Numbered from the stretch's first letter, positions 34,034-43,617 are shown. The stretch: 64,000 nt of DNA from JAGQPD01 sp020426865 (GCA_041399065.1 JAWKTN010000004.1:434001-498000), one strand, 5' to 3'. Notes: a model not told the origin generated them from the sequence alone. Program-made: numbers and translations.

Positions 34034-35752
34034 ATGAAAGCTCGCTCGATCAAACAGTTTGCACTGGCATGGATGCTGATTGCTGCTGCACCTGTCATTA
34101 CCAACGCTCAATCGCAGCACCAAGCTGATGGCCACCGACACGCCATGCCGAATCAACAATTTGCTCCACAACGTGGACCAAACGGCGGCACCATCAGACA
34201 GTCCGGCGGGCTTCAGTTTGAGACGGTTGTTTCCCAAGGCGGAATCAAAATGTTCGTCTTCGACCGCAGCGGTCAGCCGATTTCCGTTGAACGAGGTCGC
34301 GGTGCGGCATCATTGCGTGTCGAAGGCAATGCCAAGCGTTATCGCTATGATTTGTTGCCCGACGGAAAGGGAGCGTTGACGGCTCCCGTTAACCTGTCGC
34401 AAATCGCGGGACGACAGATTGAAGTCGAAATGCAGCTTGTCGGTCTGCCCGGAACAGGCAGTCGTCCACTGGAGCTTTCGGAAGTCGCTACTGTCCCGGC
34501 GAGCGAACAACAGCTTGCGGCTGCGGCAATTGCGCGTCAAAAGATTTGTCCCGTCAGTGGAAAACCACTTGGCAGCATGGGACAGCCGGTCGCCGTCAAT
34601 GTCAACGGACAGACCGTTTACGCCTGCTGCGGCGGCTGCGTGAACGCCATTAAGTCAAACCCTGCAAAGTATGCCGCTGGACGGCCTGAGATATCGGTCA
34701 CCACATCGACCGCAGCAGATGCTGCCGCGATCGCGGCTCAAAAGGTCTGTCCGGTCATGGACGAACCTCTTGGCGGCATGGGAACACCAATCAAAGTCAT
34801 GGTTGGAGATAAGCCCATCTATCTTTGCTGCAAGGGCTGCATCAAGAAGGTTCAAGCCGAACCAGCGAAATACTTGGCGATGGTTCACGGCAACCAACCT
34901 CGAAGTAACGTGATAGCGGCGACCGGCGAACAAGCCCGCCCCGGTGTCTTCAAAGTCACAGCCGCCGATGCTCCGTTCATCGCCGCTCAAAAGAAATGCC
35001 CCGTGATGGATGAGCCGCTTGACGCGATGGGCGGACCTTATCGCGTGAACGCCAACGGCAAAGCGATCTACATTTGCTGCCCCGGTTGTGCGAAGAAGAT
35101 CGCCGCCGAGCCGCAAAGGTATCTCGACGTGTTGGCTCGGCAGGGCGTGAATCCACCTGCTTTGCAAACGCAAAAAGCGACAGTCGTTCCAGCCGGAAAC
35201 GATCAGGTTCGACCGGGTGTTTTCAAAGTCACATCAGCCGACGCTCCGTTTGTCGCTGCTCAAAAGAAGTGTCCCGTCATGGACGAGCCGCTTGATGCAA
35301 TGGGCGGACCTTACAAAGTCAACGCGAGTGGCAAGGCAATCTATATCTGCTGCCCCGGCTGCGCGAAGAAGATCGCCGCCGAGCCGCAGAAGTATCTCAC
35401 GCTCCTTGCTCAACAAGGAGTCCACGCACCGTCATCCGGTAACGAAACACGACGGGTCATCCGTCGAACGATTCGCGGGGGCGGTGTCCTGTGGACTCAC
35501 GCTTTCGAGTGTGACGAAGCATCACGCCGTCCCTGCCCTTTTTTCACGACCAACGACAAGGATGTCAGTTATGTCATTTCCATCACTCCACACCGGAGTC
35601 GTTCTCGTCACAGTTCTCGTTTTGAGTGCAAGCGGTTGTTCATCGCCACCGTGGCGAAAACAGCAAGCTGTCAGTCAACAGGAGAAGGATGCTTACTTCG
35701 AGCAAGCTGCCGCACGAATTCAGTACGACGATCTAGAAAGCGACCCGAATGA
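34034..35752 (+). CDS. Secreted metal-binding protein with four CPV...CCxGC domains; 3' end probably shifted
   Basis: A signal peptide (1-25, VITNA) and His-containing stretch precede a GPNGG beta-rich domain (47-150) shared with the protein at 2030. Four Cys units start at 172, 239, 322 and 413; units 3 and 4 are almost identical, showing recent duplication. Seven copies of this unit exist in the window. GGAGAACAAGG precedes ATG 34034. After about residue 470 the read-through becomes a 100-residue Arg/Ser-rich tail with no family likeness that overlaps the lipoprotein gene at 35571 in another frame. A TAA at 35440-35442 in the +2 frame, just after the last unit, marks where the original gene probably stopped. 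One base lost or missed near 35,400-35,440 would explain the tail. Periplasmic copper binding is inferred. Confidence 0.75.
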   Translation: MKARSIKQFALAWMLIAAAPVITNAQSQHQADGHRHAMPNQQFAPQRGPNGGTIRQSGGLQFETVVSQGGIKMFVFDRSGQPISVERGRGAASLRVEGNAKRYRYDLLPDGKGALTAPVNLSQIAGRQIEVEMQLVGLPGTGSRPLELSEVATVPASEQQLAAAAIARQKICPVSGKPLGSMGQPVAVNVNGQTVYACCGGCVNAIKSNPAKYAAGRPEISVTTSTAADAAAIAAQKVCPVMDEPLGGMGTPIKVMVGDKPIYLCCKGCIKKVQAEPAKYLAMVHGNQPRSNVIAATGEQARPGVFKVTAADAPFIAAQKKCPVMDEPLDAMGGPYRVNANGKAIYICCPGCAKKIAAEPQRYLDVLARQGVNPPALQTQKATVVPAGNDQVRPGVFKVTSADAPFVAAQKKCPVMDEPLDAMGGPYKVNASGKAIYICCPGCAKKIAAEPQKYLTLLAQQGVHAPSSGNETRRVIRRTIRGGGVLWTHAFECDEASRRPCPFFTTNDKDVSYVISITPHRSRSRHSSRFECKRLFIATVAKTASCQSTGEGCLLRASCRTNSVRRSRKRPE

Positions 35753-35846
35753 ATATCAGTCTCGGCCTGTGTCAGATTCGACTTACGCCCCAGTCCCGCC
35801 GGTCTCACGCAATGCTGGCGGTGGGTCCGGAAGTTGTTGTCATTAA
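35571..35846 (+). CDS. Small lipoprotein
   Basis: The protein has 91 aa. Lipobox VLSASGC (Cys near residue 21) follows a hydrophobic stretch, so it should be lipid-anchored. The rest is polar: QQAVSQQEKDAYFEQAAARIQYDD, then a Pro/Ser-rich part ending GGGSGSCCH, whose CC-His end could bind metal. Overlap with the shifted 3' tail of the preceding gene by 182 bp is an artefact of that tail rather than evidence against this gene. The start ATG 35571 has AAGGATG 10 bases upstream. No named family is recognised. Confidence 0.6.
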   Translation: MSFPSLHTGVVLVTVLVLSASGCSSPPWRKQQAVSQQEKDAYFEQAAARIQYDDLESDPNEYQSRPVSDSTYAPVPPVSRNAGGGSGSCCH

Positions 35847-35870
35847 GCAAACAAATTCAAGGGAGTGCTT

Positions 35871-36538
35871 GTGACACTACTGGAGCGAATGCGATACCTG
35901 CCCTATCGAATCGTACGCCGTTTCGGTACTGCGGATATCAGTCGTGTTTTCGGCGTCGAAACTGACGCCTTACAAACGCCGACTGCGACCGAAGGCTTCT
36001 ATTTTGCTGAAGTCACCGAAACCGACGTAAGCAAGCTCGTCGAGGCTCATCCAGAGTTCTTCAACGACACTCAGGAAGCCAGCTTGCCACGGAGGGCGTT
36101 TATTGTTTTGCGATGTTTCAGGGGCAACAGCTTGCGGGGTTCGCGTGGCTTGCCACCGGCAACATCCCTGCCGAGTTCAATCACAACGGTGACCTTCGTG
36201 CAGGGCTGCCGGTCTTTCTGCCAGCGGATACGGGCTTTGTCTACAACGTATTCGTTGTGCCTGAGCATCGCGGTAAGAGGCTCTACGCGAATGTCATGTG
36301 TTTCTTGGCAGAGGTGATGCGACCGCGAGGAATCACTCGCATCATTCTGCAACGGACGCTACCAATACCAACTCGCTCAATGCTCTGCATCGCATGGGGT
36401 TTTCAAGACCTTGGACGAGCATGCCTATTCCGCCTCGGTCCCTTCTCAATTGCGAAATACCCGCCCACCCCGATCTTTGGAACCGTTCGATTCGGCAGAT
36501 ACACGGGAGACCTTTGGTCACGAAACAGTGTCGCGTAG
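35871..36538 (+). pseudogene. GNAT-type N-acetyltransferase broken by three frameshifts
   Basis: GTG 35871 with GGGAG upstream begins a frame reading to about 36,080 (ADISRVFGVETDAL, EAHPEFFNDT). Continuation lies in the next frame from LATEGVYCFAMFQGQQLAGFAW through VYNVFVVPEHRGKRLYANVM and GITRIILQ (to about 36,350). A third frame carries TNTNSLNALHRMGF (about 36,350-36,400), and then the second frame resumes at DLGRACLFRLGPF until 36538. Joined, these give the strands and the acetyl-CoA loop region R-G-K-x-L plus the N-x-x-S-L-x-x-h-x-x-x-G-F pattern of GNAT enzymes. The product can no longer be made as one chain unless the sequence is in error. The substrate is unknown. Confidence 0.7.
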
Positions 36539-36580
36539 CTAGCGACAACTTTCTCTTCGCAGCTCGCCAGCTTTCCGCAC

Positions 36581-37694
36581 TTGGCTCGTGGGTTTCTGTA
36601 TGTGACGCTTCAGCGTCCTAGAAAGCAGGCGGATGCCCTATGGCAATTTCCAAAACCCGTTCGGGCTGGTATCACGAATGCTTCTGTCGGCAAACGGGCC
36701 GCGTACGCCGCATTGTTTCGGACAGGTGTCGAACTCGCCGTCACACCGCTGGATGTGCTGCTGGCGAAAACACGTAGATTCCCAGCCACGACCGAACTCA
36801 CAGGTGCTCTTCCGTTGCTGCTGATCGTTGGTCCCCCAAGAGCAGGCACGACACTCGTGTATCAATATCTGGCTCAAACTCTTGACGTCACCTATTCGTC
36901 AAATCTGAATTCCTTGTTTCCACGAAGCCTGCTTTTCCGCAATGCACACTCTCGGACCCCAAAGCCTGAATTGGCCAGCTACTTCGGCCAAACCGCCGGG
37001 CTAAACGAGCCAAACGACGCCTTTCACGTCTGGAACCGCTGGCTGGGCGATGATCGTTATCGAACCAAGACGAACTTGACAGCAACTGAAACTCGCGAAA
37101 TGCAGCAGTTCTTTGCCGCTTGGACGGAACACGCCAAGCGGCCTTTCTTGAACAAGAACAACCGTAACTGTCACTGTCTCGCTTTGCTGGCAGAAGTTCT
37201 GCCTGAAGCTCATTTCGTCATTGTTAATCGAGACCCAATTGCCATCGTGCGTTCACTCATCCGCAAGACGCATGGTTCAGGGCGATGAAGCCTGTGGATG
37301 GGGATTGCTTTCACAGGAAGATCACGCAGCCGAGCCACTCGGGTACGTGCGAGATGTCTGCGAACAGGTTGGTAATGCGAATCGTCTTTTGTCAGAGCAA
37401 GTCGAGAGGATTGATTCGACACGTTTGCATCACACGAGCTACGAACAGTTTTGCGAATCGCCATGGGTCCTTGCCGAAACTCTGGATTCACGAATACCGG
37501 AAGTCGGACTTCGTACGACTGCCAGTCAAGTCATGCCCGCGAGATTTCTGAAGCCGTCCTCGGGCCGTCCACTCAACGATGACGAAGAACGTCTCATCGA
37601 GGAATACTTTTCCGGTTCATCCGATGATACCCCTCACACGTCGGTCAATACTGCCGCCAGCAAGGTCGTGTCGTCAAATGGCGGTCGAGACTGA
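36581..37694 (+). pseudogene. Sulfotransferase family gene with one frameshift
   Basis: The first frame contains the PAPS 5'-phosphosulfate loop LLLIVGPPRAGTT (near nt 36,820) and the 3'-phosphate motif VIVNRDPIAIVRSLI (nt 37,215-37,262), then runs into a stop at 37286. The rest continues in the next frame from MVQGDEACGWGLLS to the end at 37694, with YVRDVCEQ and TSYEQFCESP typical of the sulfotransferase C-terminus. One extra base at about 37,264 explains the break. Starts are unclear; TTG 36581 is the upstream limit. Intact members transfer sulfate to sugars, lipids or proteins. It directly follows the broken GNAT gene, and its end overlaps the end of the convergent broken phosphatase gene by about 60 bp. 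Confidence 0.72.
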
Positions 37695-39083
37695 CGAAAT
37701 CTGGCGAGTGCCTCAGAGAAATCATCGACAAGTTGTCGTGCGTCCAACGCCGCTGACGATTCCATGACTCGGCTGACTCGTTCGGTACCAAACTGGTTTT
37801 CTTCCGGATCAAACATTTCAGTCACTCCATCAGACACCAGCACGATTCTCGTTCCACTCGCCACCGGAATCGTCTCTTCCGTGAAAGTCATGTTCTCATC
37901 AACACCAAGCAGAAGATCGCTGGCTTCGAGTCGATATACGGCCTTCTCCGGCTCCTGAATGAAGGGATGCTCGTGTCCGGCGTTCGGCATAGGTGAGCGT
38001 CTTGTGTCTGCGGTCGACCACCACAACGACCATCGTCGCAAAGTGCCCCTCCATGATGATCTCCGCGTAGCGGCGATTGATGCGATTGAGAATCTCTGCC
38101 GGACTGCGTGTTACCTCAATGGCTTCCAATACGAGTGCTTTGATCACCGTCGCTGCCATCGCTGCCGGTACACCGTGGCCCGATACGTCGGCAAGACACA
38201 GTAAACACTGATGCTCGCTCAGCGGAACTACGTCGTAGTAGTCGCCACCAACATCGTCTGCCGGTTCGAAGAGTTCAGCCGTCTGGATACCCTCCACTTT
38301 TCCGTTCGTCGGACGCAAGTGTTGCTGAATGTCTCGGGCCTTTTTCATGTGAAGGCGTCGGTCTCGGTTTGCCACCGCCAGCTTTCGCGTCATGACGTTG
38401 ACCTGTTCTGAAAGGTAGTTCAGTTCTTCACAACTGCGCTCCTCCGCTTCAGCATCCAGATCGCCGTCACCAATGCGGCCCAGTGTCGTGGTAAGTCGCC
38501 GCAGTGGCTTGGTCACGACCCGCCTAAGGACAAGATTGACCATCAAGCCTGCCAGCACTCCCGCAGCAAGCACAGCAACAATTTGACGGAGCAGTTCCTG
38601 ACGAGCATTCCGCAGGACAGACTCTTCAGACTCAGAAATGTAGATCGTGCCGAGAGGCCCCTCAAACTTGGCAACGACCAGTGAGTGCGAACGGGACGCC
38701 CGCTGCCCGCCTTGTTCGCCTGCTTCTCGCATCGCTTGAAACATGTCGTGCGACGCTCGACCATGCGACTTGGCCTGCATGGAACTTCCTTGCCACTCGA
38801 CAGCAATGTGATGCCCCGGCGATTCGGTCGTATTCATGCGGGCACAAACATCGTCAATTAACTGCTGAATAGATTCATGGCCTCGATTGGCGATTGCATC
38901 GACCGACTCATAGATAGTCTTCGCTTCCTCCACGAGCGCAATTTGCTTCTCCTGCTTGGCGTCACGAATTCGCAGCCCGTGACCGACGATCAAAAACAAG
39001 ACGACGACCAGCAACAGCAAGCCGTTGACAGCCAGCATCAACTGACGACGGATTGGTAAGCGTTTCCAAAATTCAAGACTCAT
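37634..39083 (-). pseudogene. Membrane SpoIIE/RsbU-type PP2C phosphatase with one frameshift
   Basis: From ATG 39083 the frame reads one transmembrane helix (RRQLMLAVNGLLLLVVVLFLIVG), a periplasmic sensor part, a second helix, a HAMP linker (LRRVVTKPLRRLTTTLGRIGDGDLD), a short coiled coil and the PP2C core up to TMVVVVVDRRHKTLTYA. There it goes out of frame. The remainder, NAGHEHPFI, GTRIVLVSDGVTEMFD and DDTTLLAAV, follows in another frame to 37634. The normal family reading TYANAGHEHPF is restored by removing one C at about 37,985 on the plus strand, so a single-base insertion broke the gene. Intact RsbU-like phosphatases activate anti-sigma antagonists in stress signalling. As it stands, the metal-coordinating Asp residues at the C-terminal part are lost. 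Confidence 0.78.
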
Positions 39084-39171
39084 CGAAAACCGATTCTCCT
39101 GCTCTTGCGGCGCAAGGTTCCACACCGTTTGATGCACGAGAATTCAGTTTCTTCAGCAAGCCGAGATAGAA

Positions 39172-40239
39172 TTAGTCAGAATCGTGATGACAATTCTTGG
39201 AGGTCATCGTGCATTGCTCAAGCGAGGCCAAGTCATTGGACCATTTGTGGCAACTCGATGAATAAGCTGAGGCGAATGTATCCGCATCAACCATGGATTG
39301 ATCGGAGACCATCGAGCGAACCTGATCCGAAAACCGTCTGGCTAAAGACAGGTCCACATCATCACGAGAAACTCGGCAGATCACGAAATGCTCTTTGGCG
39401 TCCTCCAGCAATTGAAAACTCGCGTGCCAAAGTCGCTGGATCGCTTCAGGATTCGCCGCCGACTGACCGGGTTTCACTTCACCAAGGGCCCGCAACAGCG
39501 ATGCCGTTTCCAAACAGAATCGCAGCATACGACTCATCGCATATCTCGGCTCACTGAAACGAAAATAGTGCAGTGCCGGATAGAAGTGATGCGACTCAAG
39601 TAGGTCGGCCAGCTTCGACGCCAAATCACACAGATCTTGATTGAGCAATGCACGATCATCACTGGCTAGATGAAGCCGCAGGTAGGCCAGCGTGTCGCCA
39701 GTTCTTCCCGTGCGGTAGTCGATCTCGGAAGCAAACTGGTTGCGCCTGCCAAGGGCGCTGTAGACCGAAATGATGTATGCCAATACCAAGGTGAAGAAAC
39801 TGAAGCCAATGGCGGCGGCAGTGATTGTCACCAATCGGGCAAACGCCGTCTTGGAAACGAAATCACCCACCCCGAGAGTCGTTATCGAGAATCCTGCGTA
39901 GTAGACCGCCGTGACAAAGTTCGTTTCTGATGCTGACGAACTGGAACTGACGATGCCCACTCCCATTTGCGGCCACACGATCAGGCTGACACCGAGCAGC
40001 AGCAGCGTAGCCCAGACGGTGGCCTGAGTCACAATCAGTACCGGCCCGCTAAAGAGAAGCAACTTGCTTTTCGGTCCGAGCACACGTTGCGAGATGTGGT
40101 GATAGACCCGATAGGTCAATGCGGTGATTGGCCCGGTCACCGCACGCGGATACAGCACTGCCATCCACGTTTCAAAGATGCTGGTCGATGTGAGCAACAG
40201 CCCGGCGACCGTACACAGCAAAGTTCCGCCGCCGCTCAA
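39172..40239 (-). CDS. Ion-channel protein with K+-channel-type selectivity filter
   Basis: The protein has 355 aa. Hydrophobic helices at about 6-28, 60-88 and 131-160 surround a pore loop SITTLGVGDFV (about 118-128), which has the T-x-G-x-G-D form of two-helix potassium channels. The C-terminal 190 residues are soluble and mostly helical with no RCK motif recognised (DTLAYLRLHLASDD, LLESHHFYPALHYF). It would conduct K+ or a similar monovalent cation through the inner membrane. The start TTG 40239 overlaps the stop of the CsoR gene (TTGA), indicating translational coupling; no independent Shine-Dalgarno is obvious. A link of cation flux to copper status is inferred. Confidence 0.78.
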   Translation of the reverse strand: MSGGGTLLCTVAGLLLTSTSIFETWMAVLYPRAVTGPITALTYRVYHHISQRVLGPKSKLLLFSGPVLIVTQATVWATLLLLGVSLIVWPQMGVGIVSSSSSASETNFVTAVYYAGFSITTLGVGDFVSKTAFARLVTITAAAIGFSFFTLVLAYIISVYSALGRRNQFASEIDYRTGRTGDTLAYLRLHLASDDRALLNQDLCDLASKLADLLESHHFYPALHYFRFSEPRYAMSRMLRFCLETASLLRALGEVKPGQSAANPEAIQRLWHASFQLLEDAKEHFVICRVSRDDVDLSLARRFSDQVRSMVSDQSMVDADTFASAYSSSCHKWSNDLASLEQCTMTSKNCHHDSD

Positions 40240-40523
40240 TCAATTACACCAGCGTACTTGCGGAAAAGCTTGATCACCTCTTCCAGCTTTTCTTCGCGGT
40301 CCTTGACATCGTTGTTCTTCATCGCTTCGGTGACGCAGGTTTTCAGATGATTTTCCAGCACAATTTGTCCGACCTTCGCCAAGGCACCCGTCGCCGCAGA
40401 AATCTGCATCAGCACGTCAACACAGTACTCTTCGTCATCAATCATCCGACCAACCGCCTCAACCTGACCGTTGATACGCTTGATTCGGTTCAGCACCTTC
40501 TTTTTTTCGTCGGACTTCAGCAT
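40236..40523 (-). CDS. csoR: CsoR-family Cu(I)-sensing repressor
   Basis: The protein has 95 aa and is an all-helical dimer or tetramer DNA-binding repressor of the DUF156 family. KKVLNRIKRINGQVEAVGRMI is the first helix, followed by EEYCVDVLMQISAATGAL and LENHLKTCV. Putative ligands C34, H59 and C63 have the C-x24-H-x3-C spacing of the Cu(I)-binding CsoR of actinobacteria. An N-terminal His, as in nickel or cobalt RcnR, is absent, and the middle residue is His rather than the Asn of persulfide-sensing CstR. Copper binding should release it from DNA. Its own upstream region lacks the 17-bp box; a CGGTG-A-CACCG repeat at 40533-40543 might be used instead. AGGGA lies just before ATG 40523. An upstream ATG at 40550 is possible. 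Confidence 0.88.
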   Translation of the reverse strand: MLKSDEKKKVLNRIKRINGQVEAVGRMIDDEEYCVDVLMQISAATGALAKVGQIVLENHLKTCVTEAMKNNDVKDREEKLEEVIKLFRKYAGVID

Positions 40524-40633
40524 GTTCCCTACCGGTGACACCGTTATCATCGTGTTTCGCTATTCAACCATGACACACAGGTAGCGTTCAGCGAACGTCA
40601 GATTCTAGCGTATTTCGGGGATTGGGGACAGGA

Positions 40634-42178
40634 TCAGCCCTTCATGTTCATCATGGAGTGCTTCGGAGCAGGCACGTAGCGGTCCGGGTCGCCAAACCGC
40701 CGGACGATTTCCGAAAACACGGCCCCCTTCTCAACTGGTCGGTCAGTTTCCATGACCAAGCGATAGAGGTCATCAGGGAGCACTCGCATGACCGTCATCA
40801 AACCCTTGACCGCCATCAGGTAGTTCGCTCGCATCCCCTGAACCTCGCGACGACTCCAGTAGATTTTCATGTCCCGTTCGCTCATGGACATCCCCATCAT
40901 CTTCTGAGGGTAGCCCGGCGTACTGAATCCGGCTCCCTGCGGTGCTTCAACAGGCGGCCTGCTGTCGATGTTCGCCAAGTAACGGTCCACCGACGTTTGC
41001 CGAATTCGCGGCCCCACCTGCTTGGTCATGTGGTTCATCATGTGATGCACCATGTGGCAATGGAAAATCCAGTCACCGGGATTGTTGGCGACAAACTCAA
41101 AGTCGGACGCCTGTGCCACGCCGACCAATTCGTTGTTTCGCGGAACCCAAGCACTCTTTGGTGCTCTTGCCCCTTCATGCCCCGTTACCCAGAAGGTGTG
41201 TCCGTGCATGTGAATCGGATGGTGCTGCATCGGAGCAAAGTTGAGCAAACGCACTCGGACTCGCTCACCGTGTTTGCAGACCAGCGGTGTCGTATAGGGA
41301 CCGCTTCGTCCATTGATCGTGTGCCAGTTCCAATCCATCGACCAACTATCAGAGACGGTCTGATTTGGCCCAATAAAGAAGTTTTGAAAGATCAGTCCGA
41401 AATCTCGATCCACCGGCGGGTCGAAGACCTTCTTTGGATGCACGATAAACCAACCGACCTGACCGAAGGCCTCCTGCATCGCGACATGCGAATGATAGAA
41501 AAAAGTGCCTGATTCGTGGACGTCGAATTCATAGACAAACGTCTTTCCGGGCTTGATGGGTTCCTGATTAAGTGTAGACGCTCCGTCATACTGAACCGGA
41601 AGCTCAAATCCATGCCAATGCAGAAAGGTGTCTTCCGGCAGCTCGTTGGTCACTACGATGCGTACACGATCGCCTTGATTCACTTCAATCGTTGGCCCCG
41701 GCATACTGCCGTTGTAGCCATAAACGTTCATCTTGACGCCCGGATGAAACTCTCGCTCGACTGCCATCGGCACCAAGTGGAATTCCTTGGCACCGTCTAC
41801 CATCTTCCACGGCAGCTTTTCCAAGTCAGGAGCCTCGAAAGGAGCCGGACCATCTTCTGCTTTGCGAAACCCCGGAACCAGCTTGCCTAAATAGTAGTCT
41901 GAGTCCGGGTCTTGCCCGCGACCAGGCTTGAAGCGGGAATAACCATCGTACTCTTCTTGAACATTCGATCCTGCCGGGATGCTCGGACTTGTGTCGGAAC
42001 TGCCGACCGGTTCAGGTGAATGCCCATGTCCGTGCTGCATCTTCATCGCTTCCTGCGCCGAAGCAGCAGATGCGAGCATCGCCGCTGTGACACCTGTCGC
42101 CGCCGCCATTGTGCCTTTGGTAATGAACTCACGCCGTCCAACGGATTGCAGTAACTTAGATTCTTTCTTGTCTGTCAT
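40634..42178 (-). CDS. copA: Multicopper oxidase, CopA/PcoA-like, Tat-exported
   Basis: The protein has 514 aa. A twin-arginine signal (GRREFITKGTMAAATG, R15 and R16, cleavage near ASA-QEA) sends the folded enzyme to the periplasm. Copper motifs are all present: HWHG (187-190), HSH (229-231), HPIHMHGH (320-327) and HCHMVHH (373-379), giving the mononuclear T1 and trinuclear T2/T3 sites. The N-terminal mature part is His/Met-rich (MKMQHGHGHS). A C-terminal Met-rich run (MMGMSMSERDM and KHSMMNMKG) may store Cu(I). It oxidises Cu(I) to the less toxic Cu(II), or another substrate, using O2. The gene follows the TolC gene by 14 bp and thus falls behind the perfect CsoR box at 43675. The name could also be pcoA; cueO-like is less fitting. 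Confidence 0.88.
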   Translation of the reverse strand: MTDKKESKLLQSVGRREFITKGTMAAATGVTAAMLASAASAQEAMKMQHGHGHSPEPVGSSDTSPSIPAGSNVQEEYDGYSRFKPGRGQDPDSDYYLGKLVPGFRKAEDGPAPFEAPDLEKLPWKMVDGAKEFHLVPMAVEREFHPGVKMNVYGYNGSMPGPTIEVNQGDRVRIVVTNELPEDTFLHWHGFELPVQYDGASTLNQEPIKPGKTFVYEFDVHESGTFFYHSHVAMQEAFGQVGWFIVHPKKVFDPPVDRDFGLIFQNFFIGPNQTVSDSWSMDWNWHTINGRSGPYTTPLVCKHGERVRVRLLNFAPMQHHPIHMHGHTFWVTGHEGARAPKSAWVPRNNELVGVAQASDFEFVANNPGDWIFHCHMVHHMMNHMTKQVGPRIRQTSVDRYLANIDSRPPVEAPQGAGFSTPGYPQKMMGMSMSERDMKIYWSRREVQGMRANYLMAVKGLMTVMRVLPDDLYRLVMETDRPVEKGAVFSEIVRRFGDPDRYVPAPKHSMMNMKG

Positions 42179-42192
42179 GTTGTATTCCTCGG

Positions 42193-43617
42193 TTAGCGTG
42201 GTTTTGGCACGGAGTCGATGTGACCTGCTGGCATTGGACCGGATGCTGCATTCAGTCCACCGTCAAGCAGATACCCCTGAATCAAAACCTCGCTTCGTCG
42301 CAACTGTTCCTCATAGTTGATCTGTTCAAGCCGCACTTGGGCGTAATCCGATTGAGCAGTGAGAACCTCCGGCCACTCGATTCGATTCTGCTTGTAACTC
42401 GCGAGTAGTTCCCGGTACGCGGCCTTCATTTCGGGAACAATGGAATCGCGATACTCCGATGCGTGCTCGTAACTCATGGCATACTCTTGATAGACCATTG
42501 CCAGACGCTGCCTTAATGTCAGTTCAGTACGTCGCACTTCACGACGTTGGCGATTGAAGTCTGCACGAGCTTGATTGATCGTTCCTTGGTTGCGGTCGAA
42601 CAGCGGAATCTCAATGCTGATGTCGGCCACGGCGACTGTTTCTTTTGCGTCAAAGTTGTAGCCGCTACCGGCGGAAACAACGATGTCTGGAATCCACTCG
42701 ACTTCTTCACGCTCAATCGTCACACGATCCGCTGCCAGCTTCGCTTTCGCCGCGAGCACTTCCGGACTTTCCTGCACGATTCGAGCCAATGACTCGTCAA
42801 AACTCGCCAACGGTTGAGTCGACGCTAGTGTTCCCGAGACACTTCCCACCGGTAATTCGAGTCCGACGATCGCCGTCAATTCACGGAACCGCATCCGGTA
42901 TTCATGCTCAGCACGCTGCACATCGAGACGAGATCGTTGCAACATCACGTTCGACTTCCGTACATCGTACCGGTTGGCTTGCCCGACGTTGTAGAGTTCT
43001 CGCGCTGTCACCGCCGCATCTTCAGAAGTCTTCAGCAATTCACGGTGCATTTCTAATCGCTGCTGAGCGGCAAGCGTCCGGTAGAAGTGAATCCGAACAT
43101 CGTTGCAAACGCGGTACTGCTGAGCCACTGCCAGATGCTCTGTGATGTGGGCACGTCGCATATACTTTTCGCGACTGAGGCTGAGCTTTCCGGCGGTTAC
43201 AAATCGCTGTGAAATGATGCCGCCTTGAAACTCACCGGGTGAGTCCGTGTCACCCTCAACGTCGACGAAAATTTGTTCGCCGGAATACGACAGCGTGGGA
43301 TTTGGATAAAGCCCCGCCTGCTGAGCTTTGGCAAGCTCAGCGGACACCTGCAAACGAGCCTGCATCAAGGTTGGGTTGTTCTGTGTTGCCAGCGATAACA
43401 CTGTGTCTAAGTCAAGAATCTCCCCCTGACTCACAGGTGCCTCTCCAACTGACACCGGCTCGGTCGGTCGAGCAGGTGGGCTAATGAAGCGGCTACCGGC
43501 GGCTGGTGCCGGTGGTTCGGCGACTCGAACCGGTGGCTGTAGAAGCTCCTGTGCTCCGGCGACGCTGTGAAAGAAAAACACCAGCATGGCGACTGATGCG
43601 ACAGAATATTTTTGCAT
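42193..43617 (-). CDS. TolC-family outer-membrane efflux protein
   Basis: The protein has 474 aa from ATG 43617, with GGAGG 12 bases upstream. A standard signal peptide (1-23, HSVAGAQ) rather than a lipobox leads to a Pro-rich linker and then two outer-membrane efflux repeats: TLMQARLQVSAELAKAQQAGLYPNPTLSYSGEQ and, in the second half, ISIEIPLFDRNQGTINQARADF. These form the 12-helix tunnel half as in TolC/CusC. It is the first gene behind a perfect CsoR box (58 bp upstream) and is followed 14 bp later by the multicopper oxidase gene, an unusual partnership for a TolC. Its inner-membrane pump might be one of the RND systems elsewhere in the window. It could alternatively play the role of the outer-membrane CopB/PcoB, though it is not homologous to those. 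Confidence 0.85.
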   Translation of the reverse strand: MQKYSVASVAMLVFFFHSVAGAQELLQPPVRVAEPPAPAAGSRFISPPARPTEPVSVGEAPVSQGEILDLDTVLSLATQNNPTLMQARLQVSAELAKAQQAGLYPNPTLSYSGEQIFVDVEGDTDSPGEFQGGIISQRFVTAGKLSLSREKYMRRAHITEHLAVAQQYRVCNDVRIHFYRTLAAQQRLEMHRELLKTSEDAAVTARELYNVGQANRYDVRKSNVMLQRSRLDVQRAEHEYRMRFRELTAIVGLELPVGSVSGTLASTQPLASFDESLARIVQESPEVLAAKAKLAADRVTIEREEVEWIPDIVVSAGSGYNFDAKETVAVADISIEIPLFDRNQGTINQARADFNRQRREVRRTELTLRQRLAMVYQEYAMSYEHASEYRDSIVPEMKAAYRELLASYKQNRIEWPEVLTAQSDYAQVRLEQINYEEQLRRSEVLIQGYLLDGGLNAASGPMPAGHIDSVPKPR

